Origin: Isoetes taiwanensis
Taxonomy: Eukaryota; Streptophyta; Lycopodiopsida; Isoetales; Isoetaceae
NCBI GenBank assembly: GCA_021234155.1
Contig: JAJEKV010000083.1
Location: forward strand, 1,579,932-1,643,931
Length of the DNA: 64,000 nucleotides
Direction of reading: 5' to 3'
Of the stretch, positions 47,027 through 58,531 are shown in pieces (position 1 is the stretch's first letter; the number at the start of each line of letters is the position of its first letter). A program made the position numbers and the translations under genes. The notes beneath the pieces are model-generated. The model saw only the letters and a list, made by a program, of their open reading frames with translations. It was not told the DNA's origin and did no database searches.

Positions 47027-47285
47027 ATACATCTCGCGGGAAATTCCCCATCCAGCACACCTGCAGCATGGGCCCTCCATCTATCCCGCACCTGAGATGG
47101 CCATGGTGTGGGAAGGGGACATGAAGGTGTCTTGCACGACCTTCCCCTATGGGCTCCTATAACAACAAAAGCATAAACATAAACATCAACACTAGCAATA
47201 ACAACACGATCAGCTACCTCGAAGGGTACTACTATCTATCCATCCACAGATCTATCATAGATATCAATATATCATCATCCCACAC

Positions 47286-47821
47286 AAGGCACCCAAAAGT
47301 TTAACCATTATGATAAACCACTAAAAAACCACTATAGATGTGGTTTTTTATGCTAAAAAAATTATTCCTAAAAAAAACCACATAACATAGTATATGGTTA
47401 TTCATGTTGATTTTATGTTATAACATGGTTTATTAAAATCAATATTGGTTTATTACATTATTTCTAGCATCAATGGTGGTCATTCATGTTGGTTTTCTAA
47501 CGTAGTATGGTTTATTAAATCTACAATGCTTTGTAGCATGGTTTTCAACACCATTTGTTTAATATGGCAATGGTTGTTTATATTGGTTTTCTATTGTCGC
47601 ATAGCTTAAAGAAAGTGAAATAGTTTATAGCATGGTTTTATACCAATTTAAATGCCTGGACAGTTACTCATGCTAGTTTTCTATTATAACACTACATGTT
47701 ATAAAATGGTTGTGGTTTGTAGCATGGTTTTCAATACCGACTTAATTATCATGGTGATATTCATAGTTCTCATGTAAAATGGTGTGACTATTCATAGTGG
47801 TTACTCGTAAGGCACCCAAAA
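47286..47821. mobile_element. AT-rich insertion flanked by 13-bp direct repeats
   Basis: AAGGCACCCAAAA occurs at 47286-47298 and 47809-47821. Between them is about 510 bp of AT-rich sequence with repeated TGGTTT, TAGCATGGTTTT and TTGGTTTTCTA motifs and no ORF. The flanking repeat looks like a target-site duplication of LINE/SINE length. A related AT-rich stretch in the opposite orientation lies at about 53.0-53.56 kb. Confidence 0.45.
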
Positions 47822-48060
47822 AATAAATATCATAATTAACCGCTGTCAGACGACTATAGATGTTGAGGCTGATGCTTCTCTTCGAATGTTAGTCTGGGAA
47901 ACTTTCATCAAGCTACAACCGTAAGAAGTCACCTACATATCTGACTACAAATGGGCTTTGTAGCTACCTCTTCTTCAAACATGTTCAAGAGGTGTCTACC
48001 TGCTATAGGGCTTTGTAAAAGTTCACTTATAAATGAATAGAGACAGGTAGAGACAGGAGA

Positions 48061-48497
48061 CGGATTGAGACAGGTAGATGGAAGCGGCCGCAATTGCCGC
48101 GAGAAGCGAGACTATGTACCTGTTGCCAGTTACAGGTTATTGAAGATGAAAGCCATACTCTTCTGAGTTGCCCTGCTTTTGAGATAGTCCGGAATCATTT
48201 TTTGACCTTAGCATTCCATTCCACGCTTCCACAACTTCTCAGAGCACCATCTGTGCATGACTTGGCAGTATACATACTTGAGGTTCTAGATAAACGTCTG
48301 CAATAACTGAGCCCTCAGTAGTCATTATCTCTGTTTGTCTAGTATCATCATTACTGCAAAGGTTTTTCCCTTGAAAACCTTTCGAGGCAGGGGTTTTTTA
48401 ATCCTAGTAGTAATGATTGTACTAGCCCATTGTATGGGTCCCATGACCTATTGGTCTCTGTGGACGTTAAAAAACTATTCTATTCTATTCTATTCTA
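48061..48497 (+). mobile_element. 5'-truncated LINE: ORF2 C-terminus, 3' UTR and (TTCTA)n tail
   Basis: An open frame reads IETGRWKRPQLPREARLCTC, then CQLQVIEDESHTLLSCPAFE, ending LEVLDKRLQ and stop at 48306. This is the C-x-x-C...EDE-x-H-x-LL-x-C knuckle at the end of LINE reverse transcriptases. A 170-bp 3' UTR follows, then TTCTA repeats (about 48476-48497). The tail is a TTCTA satellite instead of poly-A. Confidence 0.8.
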
Positions 48498-50330
48498 TGC
48501 TTATAAATGAGAATTCTTTGTCTTAAAAGAAAAAGGGGGACAACCGAAAGAAAAATGGCACAAGATCTTATTTCAAAACATGGCTCCATAAGGGGCTAGA
48601 TAGAAAGTTTTTAAACACTTAACGACCCCTTAATGGATCAATATAATGATTCTGCATTATGAACCTATACATGAACAAGAAATAACATAGCTCCATAAAC
48701 CATTTGAAGCAAGTAATCATAACATGACAAATCTCCACCCCAAGATACAAATAAATGAAACAAGTACAAAGAAGCTTCGTTCGCTCGTTCACTACAGTCC
48801 TAGATGCATCAGGGTACTAGAGGGACATTACAGTCCTAGATGCATCAGGGTACTAGAGGGAGGGCACTACGCTTTTTTTCTAACATAAATGTTTCTAAGG
48901 CCCTCCCCAAATGGGTGGTCCACATCCCTTGCCACCTATGACACTTAGTCCTCCTATACCAAGTGGCACCTAGGAAAAGTTATTGCAAATCCAAATATGT
49001 TGAGGCTTACCACCTTTCCAAGGTGATGCTCCAAATCAAGGCCATCTTGCTTCTTACTGTACTCAACGCACCTTGCCCCCTTCCCCGAAATGTTTTACAT
49101 AAAGTAAACGGCTCAACAATAAGAAGACCAAATGTATCATTCTTGCGACTAATTCCTTTTCCAAGTCAGGGAGAATATTTAGTCACATCATTTATTCAAT
49201 CATTAATTTACTTCTGTATAATATTTTCAAGGGTAATAATTGCTAATGCCATTTAACACTATTTCTGACCTTACTAACAACACATACAAATTGTTAGAAT
49301 CTCACACTTGAGCACTACTTCTTCTTTTTCTGCAAAATACATTTCATCCAGCTAGAAAAATGCAGAAGGCTGTCACATCATGAGTACTGTTAGGGCTCCT
49401 TTCACACCATAGCCATGGTAGCCAAAGCTTTGAGACCAGCGGAGATCTATAGTTCCAGCGACGATGATCCTCTTGGCTTTCTTGCATGACCACGCAATAT
49501 CCCCTTTTCCCTTGGGCATTTGCATGTTGTTCTGAAGCTCTGCATGGCCATGGCCATGGGTAAAAAGGGGGAATATACTCATGATACGAGGTATCTTTGT
49601 ACTACGTCTCCATTAATCTCACTATTTGGTTCCATTTATGGCAAACTCTTAGCGTGTATTTTGTGGACAAAAGCTTAGAGGGCGAGTGACAAATTATGGT
49701 GATGGACAAAGCTTGCACAAGTAAATATGATTGCTTCTTCAGTCTTTCTCACCATTTTGAACTCATTCACTATGGATACTTACATTTGTGTGGCTTAAGT
49801 TTCAGAAAAGATTCGACACTGTACAATGGGTTCTAGCCTCTCCTTTTCCTCCCTCGACAGTTTGATCTAACATTTGCAACTCTTGCCACAACTACTTGCT
49901 TTATGCGTCATTACAAATTTGAGCTTTGGTCATGGCTATCTCTAGGCTCCATTTTTTCCTTCCTTCATAGTTATGATCAACACACCTAGCAAGGGTCTGC
50001 CGAGCTTTAACAAACTAGTAAGCTTTCCCATCTTGGTACTTTTTGGATCTAAACATGTCCCCTCTTTAGTGACAAACATTTCTTTTTTTGCCTTTCTCCT
50101 CTTCTAGCTATGGCGAACTTTTGTTCGGGAAATACAAGGGTTATAAAACCTCTGTCCGACATGCTGGCAACAATTTAGATGGATGTGGGGCGGTATGAAT
50201 TTTAGCCATGAAAAAAAGAAAATCAGTGGGTTATAAACAAACCTATTTTATTTGTCGTTCCAGAGCCCATTTTTATAGTGAAATATACTTTATATTTTTA
50301 ACTTATATTCGATGAATAAAACAGAACAAA
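48498..50330. other. No gene recognised; one 36-bp tandem duplication
   Basis: TACAGTCCTAGATGCATCAG...GAGGGA is duplicated at 48793-48828 and 48829-48863. No convincing coding sequence in the rest. Confidence 0.5.
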
Positions 50331-50960
50331 ATGAAAAAGATAAACCTTTATGTGCTAGGTAACCGGCCGGATCGAGGGGTTTCCGGCCGGCTACCCAGCG
50401 TGAACCGACGCTTGGGCAAAATTCCGTTCTTGGGATTCTTGCAAGCAGGGCCGATTTTGGCCTTCAATCTCCGCGGTTATGGCCTGGAACGGGATTTTAA
50501 GGAAGGTCTTGGCCCTTCACTCTCTGCGGCTATGGTCTGGAATGTGATTTTAAAGAAGGTCTGGCTATGACCTGGCTATACCCTGGATATGGAACGAACA
50601 AGATATTTTAAGGAAGAACAAGAGCAATGCATCTGGCTAGCATAAACTCACAGAGGATCTTGTGAAAAAGGCGCCACTTTGAGGGCAACATAACCTCTGA
50701 AGCCGGATCAAGGTATTTGCAGAGTTGTTCTTGAATCTGCGGAGCAGGGTATCTGCGATGGAGATTGTTCTTGAAAAGATAGCACCATAGCTATGGTGCC
50801 GGCTCTGTGAGAGCTCTGCCTGTGTATTACCGGACAAAAGCACCCCCTGTATTGCCGGCTCTCTGAGAGCTCTGCCTGTGGCCGCTTGAATGGGAAGGTC
50901 TGCCGGCCGCTCGAAATGGCAAACTCTGCTTGAAAATGAATGGCGGCGCTGTAAGCGGCG
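50331..50960. repeat. Locally repeated GC-richer region
   Basis: GGCTATGG(C/T)CTGGAA(C/T)G, GGATTTTAAGGAAGGTCT-like units occur two to three times at 50478-50580. GCCGGCTCT(G/C)TGAGAGC, then TCTGCCTGTG, is repeated at about 50798 and 50850. No coding frame. Confidence 0.6.
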
Positions 50961-53573
50961 CCACCAGACAGTCGTAAACCCAAAAATTACCACAATAAAC
51001 ATTTAGGGAATATTCCAGGAATTTTGCCCAAACGGCGGTTTACGTTAGGTTTAGGTTAGCTCAAGCGGCACCGACGGCATTCTTTTCGCAGATTCATATA
51101 AGCAGCAGACAGATTCGACGAAGCCGACGCACCTGCTCCTCTTGTAGCTGCTGCAATCAACTATTTTTTGAAGATTTACCTATTTCGGGCTTGGAAGATC
51201 CGGCTATGGCAGTGCAAGATCCGGCTATGGCAAGATGAGCTTTCACCACTTTTGACATTTTTTCCATTTATCTCCGCCAGCTTTGCCATCTAGAAACAAA
51301 ACACATCCTATTCTAAAACATAAATCAGAGCAGATATAGATCCAAGAACAGAGCAAAGCACCAAGTGGCGATGAATGACGGCGGCCTATGTTCCTCTTTT
51401 GCAAACATAAAGTCGCCCATGGTCAACAGAAAGCACAAAAATCCTCTTCTCTTAAATCCGTCAATCGATGCTGGCATCCAGGTTCATAGCTGCAACCCTT
51501 GCCGGAACAGGCAGAGGAGCTTAGAACATGGTAAAATTGCATTTATGTTTCGTTTTTGTAGCAATTGTAGGCTGGAAAAACGTCTTAAGCAGGTTTTGTT
51601 AGTGTAGGAAATTTTCCATGGAGTTATAAGAAGTTTCACGAACCAAGTGGCGAACTGCTCTAGCCTCGAGCTCTGGCGTTATCAGGCTGATCTGACTTAG
51701 TAGCAAGATAGGATGGAGCTTGAACGACCATGACATAAACATACAGGTTACAAAACGTTTCTATTTTCCCCCGTTTTATTGTAATTTATCAAGAAAAAGT
51801 CTGCCTATATGCTCTGTAACATGACCCACAGGGTATGAAGCATCTTCTTTCAAGTCCGGAAGATATCATCTATAAAAAAAAACAGTTTGGTGATCGTTGT
51901 TGCCAGCTTATAAGCAAAGTTTTAGTTCCTTTGACCGCCGATGCTGTGGATTTTGGTTGTGGTATTTCTTATATTTTCCTTTACCCTTTTATCTAGACTA
52001 GGCCCTCCTCGTTAGCCATCTTGTTACAACATCTAGCTTGGCTTCTACATTATATTACTACTATTTTGTGAATGTTAAATTCTGGATTTTCTGCATTACA
52101 AGAACATTATTGCTCAATTATGTTTATTGCTCTACATTAGATTATATGCTAAATGTCTAAATAAGGTTGTTATGTTTCATTGGAGGCTTGATGCTATAGA
52201 CTAGACTTTCGTGCACTAGTAAAATGTTCTTTCAGTGTCAATATATTGGCAGAATTATATATTGGCAGAATTATTTATGGAGTTTGATGTTGGAGTTTGC
52301 TGGTGTTAGATTCATTTGGAGAAGCAGTTATAATATTTGCAGAATCAGTAATGGAGTCTATTGATCATGATATTTATATGACCAATTTTTTCCTTTTAAA
52401 TTGGCAATAATTGTCAATAAGCTGTGGCACAGTAAAGAGATCATTATCTTTCTTTCACACTGTTGTACCTGTGATCTTGCCCTTGTTTCCTCTATAGTAG
52501 AATTTTAGTTGGACTTAGGGGCAGTGGATGCAAGTTATGGGATTCAGAGTTTCACGAATGGTGAAAACATAAATTGGATTTCTGGTAGTAATTAGTTTCA
52601 GATTGAAGTAACATAGTAGTTTTTTTAATGTTTGCTGGAAAGGTTGAAAGCTGAAAGTGATTTTTGAAGTGGCTTCTTTAGGGTTACTAGGCTCTATTTA
52701 TCCATTTGAATAAGTGTGGATAATGGTTTAACCAAGGTTCGAATCCTTGGAGCTCCTTTCATTTATTACCATTTGTCACATCCGAAAAAATTTCTTGTAA
52801 TTACCAATAGTAAAGACTATTCATTTACCTGTAATTACCAATAGTAAAGACTATTCATGCTTTAATATGTTAACTAGAAACAGCTTGCACTGTGAACCCC
52901 CTGCATAGCTAGCACAAGAACCACATTATGCTATGATGAGAAAAAGTGACATGTATTAATAAATTAACTTAAAATGCTTTGGTCAATAAATCACTAGTGC
53001 TCTCTCTAACTTTAACCACACTAGCATTCCACTAAAAACCCTATATGATTTGCATTTACGAAATGGGTAGCATTCTACTATAAACCCTAGATGTTTTGCA
53101 CGCACAAAATGGGTAGCGTTTTATTATGAAAAACCCTATATGGTTTGCATGCACCAAAGGAAGGTTTTAGACCATTAAACACGTGCAGCTTCTGTCACTT
53201 TTAACGCAATGAGAACCATATAAACTTATCATAACACTTTACGAACCACATCACATAACACCATATTAAAACAAGTCTCATTACCACTATCTTATATCAT
53301 ATTACGAACCATACACATGAACCATGATATGAAACAATGGCAAATAAACATGTTAGAAAACCATATAATTGAGCACCATAATTAAACCATTGATAATTAC
53401 TTAGTCAAAATACCACTTTATTAAAGCATCTAAAGAAACCATATACTTTAGCCATGTAATGTTTTTAATGATATCAACCCACAAAGATGCCTTGGTTTCT
53501 TTGAGCGGCTTTTTATGTATAACCAAGGAAAAAACCCCTAATAGTTTTATTTTTGGGTGTCTTGTGCCATGAG
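50961..53573. other. No gene recognised
   Basis: AT-rich, with a few tandem duplications (about 52801-52860; AAACCCTA(T/G)ATG units at 53035-53140). A possible tRNA/SINE relic is at about 52670-52760. Confidence 0.45.
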
Positions 53574-54420
53574 CTCCTACCCAGGCTCAAACTCATGGGG
53601 AAAGTAGACTGACAGCTGGGGTCTCAAGATAGAGCAGACCGAGTTATAATAATGACTTGGGCTTACAATAAGCAATGGCTAGGGTTGACCACTCCATCCG
53701 CCCCTCCTGTGCATATACCTTGCAGATAGGCTAAATTAGGCTATGTCGCGACTATAACCTGCCGTAGATGTAATCCCATGGTATCACTTGATGGGACTAC
53801 TCCGGGTTGCATCTCCGCGGTCCGATGAGGTAGGAAGGGTTGCATCTCCCCCTCCCAAAGTGCAGTGGCTCCGTGGGCAACTAGAGGATCGTGGCAACAC
53901 ATATCTGTACTCGACTAAATTACCCAAAACAAGAAAAAGGGCAATACCTTTGACCCAGGAAGTGTCGGACTCATACCCGGCCCACACGAAGTGACCGACT
54001 ATAAGCATAGCCCGCTATGGGTCCCTAGTAGCTGCGCTCAGTAGGGACCTCCCTCCACTTTGCCACTGACCCCGTTATTTTGTGGACAGTCACTTCATAG
54101 CCTCAGTGGCCAGGTGGGCACTATGCACATGTCGCATATAATAAGAACTAAAGGGTCTAAACTAGAAAACATCATCTAAACAAGGCTACTAGGTCTCTAC
54201 CCCATTCCCAATACAAGAGGTGCAAATATGATCGACCAACATCATATATCCACATAACATGATAAATAATGAGAATAACATCTAATCCTAATCACATACA
54301 TCTAACTTACAGTTAGAGTCCATTGATTACGGTTCGAGATCCAAATTGAGTGTTCTAGAATGGCTCTACTAGAGATACGAAATGCTAACTCATCTGGAAT
54401 TCTAACTAGATGATCTACCA
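53574..54420 (-). mobile_element. Diverged LTR fragment related to the chromovirus LTR, reversed
   Basis: In reverse complement, blocks match the chromovirus LTR in the same order: CACTCCATCCGCCCCTCCTG (53687 on), GACTGACAGCTGGGGTCTC (53608 on), CCTACCCAGGCTCAAACTCA (53577 on) and GGTCTCTACC...TTCCCAAT (54190 on). Neither end of the LTR is intact and no partner is present, so this is a decayed solo LTR or fragment. Confidence 0.7.
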
Positions 54421-56618
54421 AGGAATCCACTCCAAATACCTGCTCTGGAGGAACTTCTACCCGCTCCTAACATCTCCATCACTTTGCAAGTGGTTGAAAG
54501 TAGCTCCCACTCCTTCTGAAGCATACACACTCCTGGGACTGTTGAGCTATGCTCAGCTGCAGCGGACGATTCCCAAGATGGAGTTTCGAGTGCGAACAGG
54601 GTTTCAAGACTGTTGGAGCCAAGAAATGGCCTAGGGTTAGGGTTTGGCCAGTGGTAGGTTAGGATTGCCATATCACATCATGTGGCTCCAATCGGTTGCA
54701 TCCATGTGGTGGGTTGCAAAAGGATGACATGAGTAGTGGAAGGCAAAGCGACCGAAGCACAGTATCCTTAAGCCGAGAAGTGCCAAATCTTAGTGAAAAT
54801 GCAAGAGCCCGCTATCAGGGAGATCAGGGAGCCCGCTATCATTTTATCCTTGCGTCATATTAGGTGGTACCTGTATTTCCTACTATTTAACCTTATTGAC
54901 AGGTTTTGCTCTACGAAATTGCATTGCAAGGTTTGAGGAATCAATGCAAATGATAGAATGCATTTGGTACTTTCAAGCTCTTACACGTGAACTTGCGCAA
55001 GTCTAATTCTAAAGATATTCAACCAGGATATCAATTTGGCATAAACTATTGGCTCTCGAATTGTAAACCACATTGGAGACATTTTTTTCCTCCTTTTTCT
55101 TGTTTTTGTTTCTTTATTGGTGATTGGTAGAGGTGAGGTGGTGCCCCCAAGTTAATTTAAACTCAGAATTTCCACATTCATCAAACACAGAGTTTTAAAC
55201 ATTCCACACTTTATGCTTATTTAAATTCAAAATTAAAAGTTTTGGATTCGAACAAAGATTTGGATACAAAGTCCAGAGTTTACAGTAGTTTTAGTAATTG
55301 AACATAAGGATTAATTTGATACTGAGAGTGCATTCCATTGGGTGTTGACCACTAGCATGAGGAAGCTCCTCTATTAAGTTCTTAACATAACAACTTCTAC
55401 CAAATGTTTGAAAGTTGGCCTTTTTCTATATGTTCTCGAATGTCTTGATGCTCCCAATGCTTATTGAGCACTCCCTTGGACTAAAGTAAAAAGTTTTAAA
55501 TTTGGTCTTGCTTTACAAGGGTGTTGATCTGGAATACTATAGGATCAACGTTCACGGAGTTGCCTAATGGGTGTAAAATAGAAAATTTTCAAGCTAGCCA
55601 TATGCTCAATAATGTCTTGGAGAGTGACCAGTGGGCGTTGACCGACCAACTAGCTAGAACAGAATAGAGTAATGCCTCTACGGTTGACCTATGTCTATTG
55701 ACTACTATTGTAGAATGTTCTAGGCAAGCAAATGGTGCAAGCATATGACGGATGCGGCTGTCTCAAGAGGCTGGTTCAGTAGCTCCAAAGCCAAGGCCTT
55801 CACAAATTTATTACTTCATCTGCTTAAATAATAACATCTCCATGGCTTTTATTGAAGAAATGTTTGTGCTGGCGACGACGATGATGGATCAAGGAGAGCC
55901 TAGCCAAGTCCTTCGCAATTGACAAATGTTGCATACTAAAAATGAACATTAATTTCTGAAGAAAAAAAAAGGGAGAAAAATGGCACTGCATGTCTAGAAA
56001 ATGGATTAATTCATGTAATCCACAGTATAACAAAATGGCATCTCCATGAACCACCCATCGCTATGGGATCACCAAAATCGGCCACACCATAACCCAAATC
56101 TAGCAAAAGCTTGGACTGCCCAGACTCAACAGGCGGCGCCAGAAGCCCTGCCAGATCCAAATCCCCGCCAAATGCCAAGGCCACAAGCTGCGCTAAATCC
56201 AAAGCCCGTAGGCCCCGCCTGGAGGTTTTCAAGGAATCGATCTCACAAAAAGAATAGAGCAGCCCTTGCTCTGCTATGGAAGAGCCCTGCAAACAATGTG
56301 GGATTTCAACCCACCATTACCAAGCCAGATTCTCTAAATATTGGAGAGGCAGAAGGGCCATATGAAAACAAAAAATAGCTCCACAGGCTTCCACATAATC
56401 GCTGATCTGAGCACTTGCTGCATCTAGGCCGCATAAGAAAGGCTACCGTCCGGGATGCCATGTCTATTCTCCCGAGCTGTCCACAATTTGCAGGATTTCC
56501 TTCCCTTCTTGAACCATTACAATGACAACCACAAAAGAATCCCGAAGAATAGAAATATGACCTTTAAACCAACTAAGCAGCTCAAATCACCCTAACCATT
56601 GTGAGAATACCCTCCCGC
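54421..56618. other. No gene recognised
   Basis: Several open frames up to about 110 codons (for example 56046-56378, +) have no motif and sit in low-constraint sequence. Confidence 0.45.
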
Positions 56619-57035
56619 TGTAACGGACCCATGGGAGACTGCTCGAGTAGATCTTGGTGTGCATTCCCGAGACACCGGCATAAATGGGTAGAAGCGACTA
56701 CTCATAAACGTCTAGACGGTTTTGCCCAGTTGGTTAAGGGCATGTCGGTTAGGAACGTTACATTTGGTATCAGAGCGGGGCTCGAGTTCGAGTCCCCATG
56801 GGGGCAAAGTATGACCCAGAATATTGTTGGACAGTAGGTCATGACTTGGTCTGTGATGCTCGAGGACGAGCATACTTCTAGTGGAAGAGATTGTAACGGA
56901 CCCATGGGAGATCACTCGAGTAGATCTTGGTGTACGTTCCCGAGACACCGGCATAAATGGGTAGAAACGACTACTCATAAACGTCTAGACGATTTTGCCC
57001 AGTTGGTTAAGAACATGTCGGTTAGGAACGTTACA
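56619..57035 (+). mobile_element. Complete 417-bp TRIM (miniature LTR retrotransposon)
   Basis: LTRs of 144 bp at 56619-56762 and 56892-57035 start TGTAACG and end CGTTACA. PBS TGGTATCAGAGC (56765-56776) is an exact tRNA-Met type. The sequence before the 3' LTR (GTGGAAGAGAT) serves as a short PPT. Flanks are CCCGC and TCCGC, a 5-bp duplication with one mismatch. The LTRs differ at about nine positions, nearly all transitions, so the copy is old. There is no coding capacity, so it depended on proteins supplied in trans. Confidence 0.93.
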
Positions 57036-58531
57036 TCCGCAATACGAAACGAATTGTGCATTTTATCAGCAAAATGCCACCCTTTATTTATAATACTACC
57101 CTCAATTTAAATTTTGCAATAATTGGCAAAATGGTGTCCTTTCTTTATCCCGAGGATGTGGTCCTTATTGCTTATGGGATTGTATGCATGGTATGATGGT
57201 TTGGGCATCTCTTGTGCAATTTCAAACCATCTTTATTGACATGTTAAAATTGCCTCCAAAAGAACTTATCAGCACCAACAATGTTGCAACTAAGGAGGAT
57301 CATGGTCGAGACTTTTACTTTATTTAAATGCCAATTTGTTGATTTCACAATGTGCTAAGAGTCAAGGTTGGAATGATGGTTTTGCATCGAATGGGTGCAA
57401 ATGTATAGTATTGATGCATATATTTGTAAGGTCATCTACGAATTTGATGGCTGATCTCTTTCAAGAGATTATCACAGTAAATTTCAAGAGATTATCACGA
57501 TAATATCTCATTGCTAGCTATCCCAAGTTTTAATTGCACCTTTATCCAACAGTTGCCAAGGGTTTGATCGAGATAACCCTCGATGCACCTGTTTTAAAAT
57601 GTTGTAATGCATCATTGTGGTTAGGAATGCTCCAACACCTCAAATCGGCCCTTCAATTTGGCTCTTCTTCTTTTGTATACCTCCTAAAACATCACCGTGG
57701 ATGTCATCCACAAACCAATTGCTTATCATAAGGCCGAAACCTAATAACCACTCTATTATAACCCATAATCTCCCTCCCAATCAATTTTTTCTAAGGTGTA
57801 AATTATACCCAAAAAACATGTAAATTATACCCTCAGGCTCCTAGAGGCCAACCCTTTGTGCGCATCACCTTGTTTAACTTGATCATTAAGTTATGAAACG
57901 CAGCAATGCATAGCTTCGCTTTGCTTCGAAGCAAAGTTTTCACTTGGTCAACACATGGCACTCCCCAATCTATCCTTGTTTTATGGCAAAAACAAAAACA
58001 AAAAAAGGCAGGAAGAAAAATGTAAGAATGAATCATATAGGTTTAGATTAGAAATAATTACTTGCCAAGGTTTTAGGTGGTATGAAAATAGATGGTTTTA
58101 ATGGCATGATGTAAAAATTGTTGCTTCTTTATCTAGTAGGTGTTTCAATTTGAGATAAATTTAACTTCTTTCTATTCATTTTTGAAGGATTATGTCTTGC
58201 GATTTTATTACGCAATTCAAGGATGAAGAATACAATACTATTGGTCTTTAGCTAAATACAAGAGATACACATGGCTATGTTTGAACATTGCATGAAACTT
58301 TAGAACTTTAGAAGCATGAAACTCTTCACACTTTGAGTGACACGAGTGTAGGACAGAAACTTCGAAGCCAATATCGTAGTTTGTCACATAGCGTAAGTAA
58401 GTTGCTTGTGAAGAAAGGTAGGTCAACTTTTTTGACCTAGAAAGTTCGAAGCAATGGGTCAAGAATTTCAATAACTAGTGTGTATAAGTGAAGATGCAAA
58501 ACTAGATGTGCTTTAGCACTGCAGATAAGAT
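57036..58531. other. Upstream flank of the UGT gene; no gene recognised
   Basis: No coding sequence stands out. A TATA-like GTGTATAAGTG lies at about 58480-58490, about 45 bp before the UGT start codon, and is the best core-promoter candidate. Confidence 0.35.

Noticed and set aside
50331-50570. Small ORF with GYGLERDFKEGLGPSL-like repeats
   Set aside because: The repeated peptide simply follows the tandem DNA repeat; there is no start context, splice site or family match.
51030-51060. Interstitial telomere repeat (TTAGGTTTAGGTTAG)
   Set aside because: Only two imperfect units; the plant telomere repeat TTTAGGG is not maintained.
56046-56378. 110-codon plus-strand frame
   Set aside because: No recognisable motif, and an overlapping minus-strand frame of similar length; probably chance.
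56765-56810. tRNA gene (TTCGAGTCC box in the TRIM interior)
   Set aside because: TGGTATCAGAGC is a PBS placed exactly after an LTR. The TTCGAGTCC string has no matching acceptor or anticodon arm.
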